Translations under genes and position numbers: made by a program
Source of the DNA: an uncultured Verrucomicrobiales bacterium
GTDB taxonomy: Bacteria; Verrucomicrobiota; Verrucomicrobiia; Verrucomicrobiales; Akkermansiaceae
DNA length: 10,661 bases
Assembly: GCA_937952875.1 (NCBI GenBank)
Contig: CALFDI010000351.1
Coordinates: 1-10,661 of the forward strand
Direction of reading: 5' to 3'
In this document: one piece after another, positions 1 to 8,108 of the stretch
Layout: the number at the start of each line of letters is the position of its first letter
Position numbering within the stretch: the stretch's first letter is position 1
Notes under the pieces: generated by a model
The model's database searches: none
Told to the model about the DNA's origin: nothing
What the model saw: only the letters and a program-made list of their open reading frames with translations

Positions 1-3000
1 AGAGAGGAAACACTCTGCTTCTTCCATCTCTTAAAGCCGACAAATCCCATAGCAGCTAAAGCCAGCAGCACGCAAAACACACCTGTCACAGATGTCATCG
101 CTGAGAACGTCCCTGTATTACTCAACTGTATCGTCACCAAATCATTCGCAGGCACAACTGGAGCTTCATATATGACACTCCCCTTATTCACTATCCCCTC
201 AAGCCCGTCAGGCACAGAAAGCAAAGCCAGCAACGCGGCCACAAACAGAAACACCACACCAATAGCACCAAGAAATGGCTTACTAACTTGATGGTATCTC
301 ATGCCAATCGAGCAAATAACAAGCACGATAATACTGACCAAAGTCCAAACACTATGGCGAGCCATCCAACTCCATCCAGTCTCACGTAACACTGGATTCA
401 CAGGAGTTAAATCACCCCCTTCTGGGACCAATTGACGCCCTCTCGCTCCACTCACCGTCCAGCGACCAATCACAGACGGCACTTCTAAACGAGGTGCGCT
501 CAATGACACATCAGACGCACTCGGAGACTTCTGTCCATAACGCACCACCACTTCCACCTTCTCGTTCGGATCAGTTGTTGGCGTTAAAGGAATCAACATC
601 ACAGCCCCGTCTTGCCTCGCATTCACAGACTCTCCGGCAACGGTTACCTCCCATGGTTTCACACCATCTGGCAGAGTCAGTCGCAGACCTTTACGCCCAC
701 GCGTTTTCACAAAGTAGCGGGCCACAGTCACGATCTGTCCATCACGTGACACCTGCGATGAAAGCCATGCTGAATCAACTAACTGAGTCGTTATTTCGCT
801 CGGCTCATACCACTCAACAGACATGCCTAAAGCAAATGGACGTGACGCATATTGATATGCAGCCAAAGATGGAGCTGTTGTCAAAAGCTGAAATTCGACA
901 GGAAGCTCGCTTGCTTCCAACTTCACTAGCGTGCCTTCAGCCTGTGTCACAGAATGCTTCACCTGCAGCGGACTCACCACTTGCAAAAATCCACGTTCAC
1001 CTTGCACACCCAGCGGAATCACCTCGCCTGGAGTCAACTGGCCACCATCCGCACTCATCGGTCGTTCAAAAGTCAGTAGTAAAGTGCTCGCTCCCAATGC
1101 CGCCTGATTCAAGGATACGATAACTTCTTCATTTTCGCGTCTCCAGCTACTCACATTCAGACCTTCTATTACTATATTTCCCAAAGCATCAGGCACTGAC
1201 AGGCGCCACTCTGTGACAGGAGCACCAACGACGAGATAATTAATCAGCACACTCCCATACGCCACACCTTCCTTCAGGGTATAGAGATGAAAAACATCTG
1301 CCTGCACATTCTGACCACGTGCCTCCACAGTCAAAGCTGCCTCCCATTCCTGCTTACGCACTCGAAACGCCTGCTGCAAACCCTCCACTTGACTCGGGAA
1401 ATAGGTCAAAGGCATTTCGCTCAAACTTGTTACCGTCTTAGGAGAGACCCGATAGCCCGGAGAGCTTTTCACCCCGATATGACCGCGGACATCTTTCGCA
1501 TCGGGGAAATCCAATCGTGGCAGCGCCCACACTCCTGCAGCTGCAGCCTGATTCTTCTCAAGATGAAGCTTCACTAGTTGACGCCCACTCATTTCACCAC
1601 GGAAAATGACTTTTAAAATTCTCTGATTATCAGACACCTTCGTCGCCAAAAGATAATCTGACACGTCAGCACCAGACACAGAAACAACCGCATAACCGTC
1701 TGGAATAGAAAGAGAAAACTCACGCAACGGAGCCTCACGAATATCTAGCTCTAGAGACGATTGAATCACTCGATCCGTCTCCGTCATTTCATAAATCGCA
1801 ACCTGAGACACCGATACTTCTGGTAAGATATGATCTGCAGAAATACGATAGTCATAGTCATTTGTCGGAAAAAAATACACTACTGACTGCACCGCCAGCT
1901 TCGCTTCATGCTCAGAACCAGGGAACTCGCCAGCAGATAGCTGCATGAGACCGCCGGGCTTCTGCACCTCTACCCTAACAGCCCCATCGTTCCGCACACG
2001 TAAATGACCCGAGTGACGAACTGTTTCGCGTGGTGAGATCCGCAACGGCTTCACGAGAACAGGAAAACCTGACAGTGCGTCTTGGACCTCGATCACGAAC
2101 AAAGCAGTCTCCTTCACAGGTCGACTCAGCTGCACCTTTAACTCGCGCGCTTCACCTTCACCAGAGACTTTCCAATCAACGATGTTTTCCCCCTTCACTG
2201 AAAGCAACTCACCGTCTCCTATCAAATCTAGAGTTAATTCATTCAATTCACCTTGCAACACAGATGCTCGCAATTGAATCTGTTGACGTAAGAGCCCAGA
2301 GCCTACACGCACATCACTGCGTTCTGCAGTGCTAAAGAAAAGCTCTCCGTTCCCGCTTTCGCGCATACTTTGCCAGGCCAGATTCGCCACTCCTGATGCT
2401 GGGAGAAAGCCCCGCCACGAGCCCTGTGACTTCCGAGGAAGCACAGGATACTCGTCAGCGAAACGCACGTCATCCTTCAGCCCTGCTAGGCCCAATGGAA
2501 CCACCGATCCCGGCGGAACCTGGAAATTCAATATCTGCCAGCCCCCACTTCGAGTCATCGCTGCATCGAATTCTAACTCGAAAAAGACCTCACCCTGATG
2601 AGGAAATACCAAATGATAAGCCATCTTTCCGCCCTTATCTTTCAGGAGCTTTAGCTTCACATCTCCGCGCACAGCAGAACTCGGAGCAGCCTCCCCACTT
2701 AAGATCGCGACTTTTGCTCCCGCTTTTAAAACACTCGCGGATCCTTTTAGCGTAAAATGCACAGACGATGAGTCTTCATCTACTTCTCCCGTAAGAGATA
2801 GCTGCGTGATATCCACATCACCCACCTGCCCACCAGGAGCAATCGCCTTCAGTCTGATTCCAGCTTGGGATCTTAAGATCACATACCCACTCTCATCACC
2901 CAAAGGCAAAACACCTTGAGCCTCGATCATGCGAAGCGTCGCACCACTCTCACCCTGAATTGTAAATTGACCAGACCACTTCTGAGATGTCGCAGAAGAA

Positions 3001-3431
3001 AGCAGTAGCGGCGAAAATTCACCCTCTTCGATTGCAGATGAAGTCAATAGATCAACCACCAATTTATCAGTATTCCCCTCCTTTACTTTTACATCGAGAA
3101 ATCGATCACCTGACTCATCGATACGCACCGACCACTCAGTCACGCCTTCACCTGTTAGATTAGCAATTTCTCCATCACCACGCAGAGCCAACGTGTAAAC
3201 ATCTGCCTCACCCTGAAGTCCTTCAAAACTTGCAGTCCACTTCCCACTCCAAGTATCTCTCGCGACAACAATTTCACCCGAAACAGATGACGAATAGAGA
3301 AATGGTAGTTTCGGGTTCACGCCGTGAGCTTCAATAGTCACTGATGGAGTCTCTACCACAGCCTCCTGCGAAAGCCCGACCAGGTAAGTGAGTAAAAAAG
3401 CGAGCGCGCTTAGAATGTGCATGCGTTTCAT
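1..3431 (-). CDS. Giant membrane-anchored protein with six-module beta-rich ectodomain (partial, C-terminus off left edge)
   Basis: I do not recognise a named family. The frame is open from the ATG at 3431 to the window edge: 1143 complete codons, no stop, so the C-terminus is missing. Residues 1-21 form a signal peptide (KR, then a hydrophobic stretch ending LVGLS-Q). Residues ~25-1010 are beta-rich with few Cys. They contain about six diverged copies of one module, with landmarks near residues 78, 298, 397, 569, 739 and 914. Each copy has an alternating hydrophobic strand, often (I/L/V)P-D-G, then V-x-G-x-x-V-x-x-W, and ~50 residues later P-x-L followed by G-x-(L/I/W)-x-V. Three hydrophobic helices follow at ~1027-1046, 1053-1073 and 1112-1133, then a KRWKK positive patch that suggests cytoplasmic sequence begins. 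It lies 69 bp after the VWA gene and is probably in the same operon. A second ATG (residue 4) is a possible start; neither has a clear Shine-Dalgarno. The role is unknown; a periplasmic or envelope partner of the VWA/sigma pair is inference. Confidence 0.93.
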   Translation of the reverse strand, partial: MKRMHILSALAFLLTYLVGLSQEAVVETPSVTIEAHGVNPKLPFLYSSSVSGEIVVARDTWSGKWTASFEGLQGEADVYTLALRGDGEIANLTGEGVTEWSVRIDESGDRFLDVKVKEGNTDKLVVDLLTSSAIEEGEFSPLLLSSATSQKWSGQFTIQGESGATLRMIEAQGVLPLGDESGYVILRSQAGIRLKAIAPGGQVGDVDITQLSLTGEVDEDSSSVHFTLKGSASVLKAGAKVAILSGEAAPSSAVRGDVKLKLLKDKGGKMAYHLVFPHQGEVFFELEFDAAMTRSGGWQILNFQVPPGSVVPLGLAGLKDDVRFADEYPVLPRKSQGSWRGFLPASGVANLAWQSMRESGNGELFFSTAERSDVRVGSGLLRQQIQLRASVLQGELNELTLDLIGDGELLSVKGENIVDWKVSGEGEARELKVQLSRPVKETALFVIEVQDALSGFPVLVKPLRISPRETVRHSGHLRVRNDGAVRVEVQKPGGLMQLSAGEFPGSEHEAKLAVQSVVYFFPTNDYDYRISADHILPEVSVSQVAIYEMTETDRVIQSSLELDIREAPLREFSLSIPDGYAVVSVSGADVSDYLLATKVSDNQRILKVIFRGEMSGRQLVKLHLEKNQAAAAGVWALPRLDFPDAKDVRGHIGVKSSPGYRVSPKTVTSLSEMPLTYFPSQVEGLQQAFRVRKQEWEAALTVEARGQNVQADVFHLYTLKEGVAYGSVLINYLVVGAPVTEWRLSVPDALGNIVIEGLNVSSWRRENEEVIVSLNQAALGASTLLLTFERPMSADGGQLTPGEVIPLGVQGERGFLQVVSPLQVKHSVTQAEGTLVKLEASELPVEFQLLTTAPSLAAYQYASRPFALGMSVEWYEPSEITTQLVDSAWLSSQVSRDGQIVTVARYFVKTRGRKGLRLTLPDGVKPWEVTVAGESVNARQDGAVMLIPLTPTTDPNEKVEVVVRYGQKSPSASDVSLSAPRLEVPSVIGRWTVSGARGRQLVPEGGDLTPVNPVLRETGWSWMARHSVWTLVSIIVLVICSIGMRYHQVSKPFLGAIGVVFLFVAALLALLSVPDGLEGIVNKGSVIYEAPVVPANDLVTIQLSNTGTFSAMTSVTGVFCVLLALAAMGFVGFKRWKKQSVSS

Positions 3432-3500
3432 AAAAATATATCTGTTGTCTGTTATAACGTCTGCTCAAGACACCGGTCTGTAACGGCTTGGTAACAAAGC
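3432..3500 (-). other. 69-bp spacer between the VWA gene and the giant repeat protein
   Basis: No T-tract terminator is seen, so read-through from the VWA gene is likely. A weak 5-bp GC-rich stem (3485-3489 with 3497-3501) touches the VWA stop codon. An AT-rich patch sits directly before the ATG at 3431, with no Shine-Dalgarno. The spacer is long enough for an internal promoter, but I find no good -35/-10 pair. Confidence 0.4.
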
Positions 3501-6143
3501 CTATTCGGCAAGGGTATCGAGCATGGAAGAAAGCGTCTCTACTCGTGACGCCTTCGGGTAAGCTGCGCGAATATGACTCAGCACACTTTTAAAAACTCCG
3601 AAATCCACCTGCTGCCCCAGTGGGCTGCCTGAAAGGTATTCACCGACAAAAGCAGCCGTAGCAGCTAACTGCAGAGAAGGTGTCGCCTTCTCAAAAGCCG
3701 CCACCTGCGGCTGATAAGGAATAATCCACTGACGTTCTATGATTTTCCCAGTAGTCACATCACGAAAACGAACAAATATCTGCCCCACTTCCCCTTGGCC
3801 TTCTGCTTTGATCTCAGCGTGATAAAGCGCTACACCTGACTCTTCAGCTGCTAACTCAGCCGCATCTACAGAGTCATTACGGAAGTCCTCTTTGTTTAAC
3901 TTATGTTTTTCATAACCCATAAGTTGGTAATTCCCGACACGCTCAGGATTAAACACGATCTGCACCTTCACATTTTCCGCAGCTGGTCGAAATGCCCCTG
4001 CTAGCTGTCGAGCAAAGCCCGCATCAGCATCTTCTACGCGATCTAAGAGATAATAACGACCATCTCCCTTGCGAGACATTTCTTCTAGTAGTTCATCATT
4101 TAGATCATCAGCACTCACACCACAGGTATCGAAAGCGATTCCCTGTTCACGAAACCCCTCAATCAATTTCGACAAAGATGCCGGATCAGCATCTCCGAGG
4201 TTCGCTGCTCCATCAGTGATGAGCACGATCCGGTTTTGAGCCCCTTTTTGAAACTGTTTTAATGCGGTCTCTTGAGCAAGGCGTAGAGCTTCTTCAAGAT
4301 TCGTTCCACCTTCACTAGGTGCCTGTTTTACTGCTTTAAGAAGCGCTTCATGATTAGCTCCGTTTACGCGATCGACCAAAAGACGCGGCGTGCGAGAAAA
4401 GCCAACTAAACTCACTTCATCAGCCTCTCCCAATAACTCAGTGAGAACTTTTACACCAGCTAGCAAAGAAGCCTGGCGATCAGCCCGCTCCATAGATCCA
4501 GACTGATCTAACAGAATAGTTAATCGTAAAGGAACTCCAGCACCTCGACCCGCAACTGCCGTCCGAACACCAAAACGGAAAAGGTTTCGCTGTTGTAAAA
4601 ATGGATGAGCCGATTGCTCAATCGCGCATGCCACTGGCTGGCCAGCCTTAGGAGATTCATCATCATAATCAAACGCATTTACGAACTCCTCAACCCGCAC
4701 TTTCTCTTGCTCTGGAAGACGCCCCCCTTGCAAGGCGGCAGCAGCCAATTTGAAAGACACATCACTCACATTCAGAGAGAAAGTCGAGAAGGCTTCTTCA
4801 CTCGCTGAGATTTCGGATTTAAATATTCTCTGAGATTGAGAGCCCTGACCTAACTCAGGAACTCTGGAATCAATAGGAGTATCGTCCCCTTTTAAAGGTT
4901 GAGCTTTGACTCCCAGCGGCAATTCAACTGAGGGTAAAAAACCTCCCCCCAATGGGGAAGAATCAGCTATTCTACAAAAAAGCCTACTAGTGTTTTTTGG
5001 CGCGTCTTTGGGAATTGTGAGTTCCCATGCCGAATCCACCTCGGTTAGAAGTTTTGGACGTGCCTGATCATATGCGGACCTGTAGTAGTCTGATCGAGCC
5101 TGAGAAACTTTCTCTAATCCACGTCTGGCTGCCTGATTGTATCCATCTGTTCTCAGAACGTCTTGATACACTTCCTCAGCCTTATCAAACTCACCTAGAT
5201 TATAATGGCCTTCTGCGGCATACAGCCCCTGCCGAATGCTATCAGCAAGTTCAACATTACCATAATCAATGGCCGGATTTGTCCGAATAGGGTCATCCAA
5301 CTGACTCAGAAGTGGCTCAGCCTCTTCTATAGAACCTGGAGTTTCTTCAGTTATAGCAAACGCCGATTGTCCTACGGCAAAGCTATAATGTGTTCTCGCA
5401 TCACCCCTCAGCTCATCTAACTTCGCGATTTGTTCACTCAATGTCTTCTGCGACTGCTCTAGTCTCTCAAGATCCGGGCCACTTTTTCGTGCGAATTCAG
5501 TCTTTACCGTTTGACCGCTATCGTTAGATTTAAAGTAGATACCTCTAGTTCGAGTTATCGCATCCATCTCCCGCTTCTTTTCAGCAACAATATCCTCCTG
5601 TTTTCTGAGTTCCTCATCGATCGCAGCAAGACGGCTCTCACTTCCGCCTAAATCTATCGTTTCAAGATCAATATTACTAAACGTCGAAAGATCACTAACC
5701 TCCACCTGCTGTTCTTCTGCCCCAGCCGAATATGCAATAATACGCGACGCCTTAGTTTGAAAGAAGGAATTCTTAAGACTAAAGATCCCCATCATAACCA
5801 AACCTGCAGCCGCTCCAACAACTCCCCATTTCACAAAAGGTCCAATCGGTGACGGCTTATGAATGACTAGTTCAGCGAAGTCTCCTTTCACGCCGAGAGT
5901 TTTGAGTAAATCATCACGCTTACCTTTCTCTATAGTCCAGGGCTCCTCGGGCACGCTCTCCATCTTTTCCAAGCGTGTATGCAGAGCCACCATGCGATCG
6001 TAATATGCCTGTAGCTCAGGGCTCTCTCCGAGCATGTCTTGAAGCTCAGCTATTTCGAAGTCAGAAGCCTCTCCTAGAATCCAGGCCACGATACGGGCTT
6101 GAATGTGTGGATCATTCCAAAGTTCTGGTTGGTCAGGTGTCAT
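3501..6143 (-). CDS. Transmembrane YfbK-type VWA protein with anti-sigma-like N-terminus
   Basis: This 880-residue protein probably senses envelope state and restrains the sigma factor encoded just upstream. Residues ~10-65 are an acidic helical region (RIVAWILGE, then MLGESPELQAYYDRMVAL) typical of the anti-sigma-like N-termini of PVC membrane proteins. No HxxxCxxC zinc motif is present. One transmembrane helix spans ~103-123, so the rest should be periplasmic. Charged coiled coil covers ~167-247 and a TPR-like helix pair ~304-350. From ~450 the YfbK architecture appears: an N-terminal vWF_A segment (FSTFSLNVSDVSF to RVEEFVNAFDY, 452-493), a VWA domain (~538-715), and a DUF3520-like C-terminus (~720-880). 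The MIDAS is complete: D546-Q-S548-G-S550, T614 and D644, so divalent metal binding is expected. The ATG at 6143 follows the sigma stop by 15 bp, indicating translational coupling. The family call is firm; the anti-sigma role is inferred from domain order and gene position. Confidence 0.93.
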   Translation of the reverse strand: MTPDQPELWNDPHIQARIVAWILGEASDFEIAELQDMLGESPELQAYYDRMVALHTRLEKMESVPEEPWTIEKGKRDDLLKTLGVKGDFAELVIHKPSPIGPFVKWGVVGAAAGLVMMGIFSLKNSFFQTKASRIIAYSAGAEEQQVEVSDLSTFSNIDLETIDLGGSESRLAAIDEELRKQEDIVAEKKREMDAITRTRGIYFKSNDSGQTVKTEFARKSGPDLERLEQSQKTLSEQIAKLDELRGDARTHYSFAVGQSAFAITEETPGSIEEAEPLLSQLDDPIRTNPAIDYGNVELADSIRQGLYAAEGHYNLGEFDKAEEVYQDVLRTDGYNQAARRGLEKVSQARSDYYRSAYDQARPKLLTEVDSAWELTIPKDAPKNTSRLFCRIADSSPLGGGFLPSVELPLGVKAQPLKGDDTPIDSRVPELGQGSQSQRIFKSEISASEEAFSTFSLNVSDVSFKLAAAALQGGRLPEQEKVRVEEFVNAFDYDDESPKAGQPVACAIEQSAHPFLQQRNLFRFGVRTAVAGRGAGVPLRLTILLDQSGSMERADRQASLLAGVKVLTELLGEADEVSLVGFSRTPRLLVDRVNGANHEALLKAVKQAPSEGGTNLEEALRLAQETALKQFQKGAQNRIVLITDGAANLGDADPASLSKLIEGFREQGIAFDTCGVSADDLNDELLEEMSRKGDGRYYLLDRVEDADAGFARQLAGAFRPAAENVKVQIVFNPERVGNYQLMGYEKHKLNKEDFRNDSVDAAELAAEESGVALYHAEIKAEGQGEVGQIFVRFRDVTTGKIIERQWIIPYQPQVAAFEKATPSLQLAATAAFVGEYLSGSPLGQQVDFGVFKSVLSHIRAAYPKASRVETLSSMLDTLAE

Positions 6144-6158
6144 GACAATGGCAAAAGG

Positions 6159-6764
6159 TTAGAGAGAAGTCACACCCAGCTTCTGCAGGGCGGCCTCTAG
6201 GTGTTTTAAAATATGGTGAAGGCGGTAGCCTACGTTTCCGACCGACATATCGAGCTGGTCACTAATTTCCGCATATCGCAGCCCTTGAAAATACTTCATT
6301 TTCAGTATCTCACGATCGCGCGCCTCGAGCTCCGCCACGACTAGTCGCAACGCTCCCATAGATTCGAGAACATGTAGCACTTCATCCGGTTGTTCCCGGT
6401 CACCAGAATCTGGCTCCCCCGGCTCGTCACTGATATCCTCACGTTTCAATTTACGGATGCGATTAAAGCAAAGATTTCTCACACAGCGGTAAAGCCAAGG
6501 ACGCGGCATTTCCACTTCAGCGTATTGCTCATGCAGCTTGAGAAACGCATCCTGCACCACTTCCTCCGCAACAGCTCTGCGCCCTAACAGACCGAATGCA
6601 TAGCGCAACAGCGGATCTTCTTCAGCCTTGAACAAGGCAGACAGATTCGGCTTCAGCTCGACCTTTCCTTTTTTTGTCGGAAAGGCCATTAGCTTTGTGC
6701 GTTTTTGGGTGGAAGCCATAGGAAAGTCATCAGGGGAAAGTGCGAGTCTCACCGGATAAGACAC
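6159..6764 (-). CDS. ECF-type RNA polymerase sigma factor (sigma-70 family)
   Basis: The protein directs core RNA polymerase to a dedicated promoter set. Numbered from the longest start, sigma region 2 covers ~40-108: LLRYAFGLLG, then AEEVVQDAFLKLHEQY, then the region 2.3-2.4 segment PRPWLYRCVRNLCFNRIRK. An acidic linker rich in Asp, Glu and Pro follows (110-128). Region 4 covers ~137-190, with the helix-turn-helix in DREILKMKYFQGLRYAEISD and following residues. There is no extra C-terminal domain, so it is a classical short ECF protein. The start is uncertain. The longest frame uses a GTG at 6764; ATGs at 6719 (MASTQKRTK) and 6689 (MAFPTKKGK) would give 186 or 176 residues and still keep region 2 intact. 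None of the three has a convincing Shine-Dalgarno; an AAGGA lies 13 bases before the GTG, which is too far. It is first gene of the cluster and tightly spaced to the VWA protein, as usual for sigma/anti-sigma pairs. Confidence 0.94.
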   Translation of the reverse strand: MSYPVRLALSPDDFPMASTQKRTKLMAFPTKKGKVELKPNLSALFKAEEDPLLRYAFGLLGRRAVAEEVVQDAFLKLHEQYAEVEMPRPWLYRCVRNLCFNRIRKLKREDISDEPGEPDSGDREQPDEVLHVLESMGALRLVVAELEARDREILKMKYFQGLRYAEISDQLDMSVGNVGYRLHHILKHLEAALQKLGVTSL

Positions 6765-6972
6765 ACTGCCGAAGACATCCTTGGAAAAAAATCGTATTTT
6801 TTTAGAAATGGAGCAAATCCACTCCCTACACTAGAGCAGAAAGACTACAAATCCATCGAACTTAAACAGACTGAACGGTCTCATGACCCCACCCATCACA
6901 GACGGGCCCAAAGCCCTCTACCTATTCTAGATCAACAACTGACGAAACAACTATAGCAGGGTGTATCGTTTC
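6765..6972 (-). promoter_or_regulatory. 208-bp intergenic gap, presumed promoter region of the sigma-VWA cluster
   Basis: This is the only substantial gap in the window and lies directly upstream of the sigma gene, so it is the natural place for the cluster's promoter. I see no convincing open frame on either strand. A weak match to a housekeeping promoter reading on the minus strand is TTGTTT, 15 bases, TAGAAT, at about 6927-6953; the -10 box is good but the -35 box and spacing are poor. No obvious ECF-type GGAAC -35 box is present, so self-regulation by the sigma factor is not evident from sequence alone. Confidence 0.4.
6785..6803. repeat. A7/T7 dyad upstream of the sigma gene
   Basis: Seven A, the bases TCGTA, then seven T form a perfect short inverted repeat 21 bp upstream of the longest sigma start. 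It may be a bent-DNA or regulator site, or a weak hairpin in the leader of the sigma transcript. Read on the minus strand it ends in a T run, but the stem is all A-T, so it is a poor terminator. Confidence 0.45.
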
Positions 6973-6984
6973 TCAGAAACGATA
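6964..6984 (-). terminator. Perfect palindrome overlapping the stop codon of the beta-barrel gene
   Basis: The arms tatcgtttct (6964-6973) and agaaacgata (6975-6984) are perfect reverse complements around one central base. In RNA this would fold as an 8-bp stem with a 5-base loop. The TGA stop (6975-6973) lies inside it. No T-tract follows on the minus strand, so it is not a canonical intrinsic terminator. It may stabilise the mRNA 3' end, stop transcription weakly, or be a protein-binding dyad. Confidence 0.4.
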
Positions 6985-8073
6985 AGTCGCTCCCAGTCCT
7001 GCACTCCAGCCGGAGAGATCAGTTTCAAATGTAGTGTTACCGACTCTACCTTCAAGATCTTCATTCCAGTCGTAGCGGTAGAATGTTTCGATGCCCCAGC
7101 TGCCGTTAAGTTGAATTTCAATATTTGCTTTAATAAATGCACCGAAGAGAAACTCCTCTCCACTGCTTCTAGCTAAATTATCTACTATCTGATTCGTGGC
7201 TGAAACTGACGGCAGAGTTGAACTCGCATCCCAATCAGCAAAGTTAACCACGAGGCCAGCACTGAGTCCTAAGGATGCCTTCTCACTTGGGAACCAATGA
7301 AGCTCTGGCCCCAGCGCTAGGCTAAAGAGGTCAGTATTGTTTTTAAAACGGCTCGGATAGCTACCATTGGGGGTAAATGTCTGTTGCCGAGCCCCAGGGA
7401 TGGGACGATTCGGGATAAGTGGGCTACCTGTAGGAGCGACGGAAATAGGCCCCGTGTATTGTTGATTGGGCAAGACCACGCCTCCCACATCGAAGAAATC
7501 ACGCGTCGTAACCTCACTCACTGCCAGAGCCTGATTAATCTGACTATCCAGCCCTGCGAGGGCAAAGTTCACCCCAAATCCAATCTCTAAATCTTCTCGA
7601 ACAGGAACTAGATAGCTGAGCTGTATATAGGGAGATGCGACTGTTTCATCACCATCACTCGCGGTGCTAGGCAGAGCAATATCAACACCACCACCTTTGG
7701 CAAAAACAAGATCTCCTGCTGAGAATGATGGTGCAGTTGGGTAGCCGAAGTATGAGGTGAATCCACTCAACTGCGTGCCTGTTCCAATGCGAACAAACCC
7801 ATCATCATATTCACGATTCGCGATGGCGCTATCATCACCCACACCGAGAGGTAAACCTCTGAATTGCGAAGCTGAAGCACCGTGATTGACACGAGTGCCT
7901 CCTAGACGTCTCCACATCAATCCTGTGCCCACTTTCCAACGACCTGTGCGTTCACTCGCTGCAGGAATGATGACACCTTTGGCTCCCAGGCTGCTATCAG
8001 TGACTATAGAGGTCTCATCACCTGCGTGAGCGATTGAACTAAGAAGGCCAAAGAGGATAATGTGATGTTTCAT
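6973..8073 (-). CDS. Outer-membrane beta-barrel protein
   Basis: The 366-residue product starts with a clear signal peptide (MKHHIILFGLLSSIAHA, cleavage before GDET). The mature part is rich in alternating hydrophobic/polar strands and Gly, for example YIQLSYLVPV, LEIGFGVNFAL, SLALGPELHWF, SLGLSAGLVVNFADW, FGAFIKANIEIQL and WGIETFYRYDW. It ends in SAGLGATYRF, with a terminal Phe preceded by Tyr and Arg as in the C-terminal signal recognised by the BAM complex. A Pro/Asn/Gly-rich stretch at ~198-243 would be a long loop. There is no OmpA-like or plug domain. The gene starts 35 bp after the stop of the upstream Calx-beta gene, with no visible terminator between, so the two are probably co-transcribed. 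Function is unknown: a pore, an anchor, or a structural outer-membrane protein are all possible. No Shine-Dalgarno is seen before the ATG. Confidence 0.88.
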   Translation of the reverse strand: MKHHIILFGLLSSIAHAGDETSIVTDSSLGAKGVIIPAASERTGRWKVGTGLMWRRLGGTRVNHGASASQFRGLPLGVGDDSAIANREYDDGFVRIGTGTQLSGFTSYFGYPTAPSFSAGDLVFAKGGGVDIALPSTASDGDETVASPYIQLSYLVPVREDLEIGFGVNFALAGLDSQINQALAVSEVTTRDFFDVGGVVLPNQQYTGPISVAPTGSPLIPNRPIPGARQQTFTPNGSYPSRFKNNTDLFSLALGPELHWFPSEKASLGLSAGLVVNFADWDASSTLPSVSATNQIVDNLARSSGEEFLFGAFIKANIEIQLNGSWGIETFYRYDWNEDLEGRVGNTTFETDLSGWSAGLGATYRF

Positions 8074-8108
8074 AACGATCTATTCGGTTGGTTATTACTA
8101 TGCGTTTT

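Noticed and set aside
494..1123. 209-codon open frame on the plus strand
   Set aside because: It lies antisense to the long minus-strand gene, its translation is low-complexity in His, Ser, Gln and Pro with no domain, and the opposite frame is clearly coding.
1287..2755. Several plus-strand open frames of 89-119 codons
   Set aside because: All are antisense to the continuous 1143-codon minus-strand frame and overlap one another in different frames.
3485..3501. Intrinsic terminator between the VWA gene and the giant gene
   Set aside because: The stem is five base pairs, overlaps the stop codon and is not followed by T residues.
6810..6825. GGAG/CTCC inverted repeat as a terminator
   Set aside because: The stem is only four base pairs with an eight-base loop and no T-tract.
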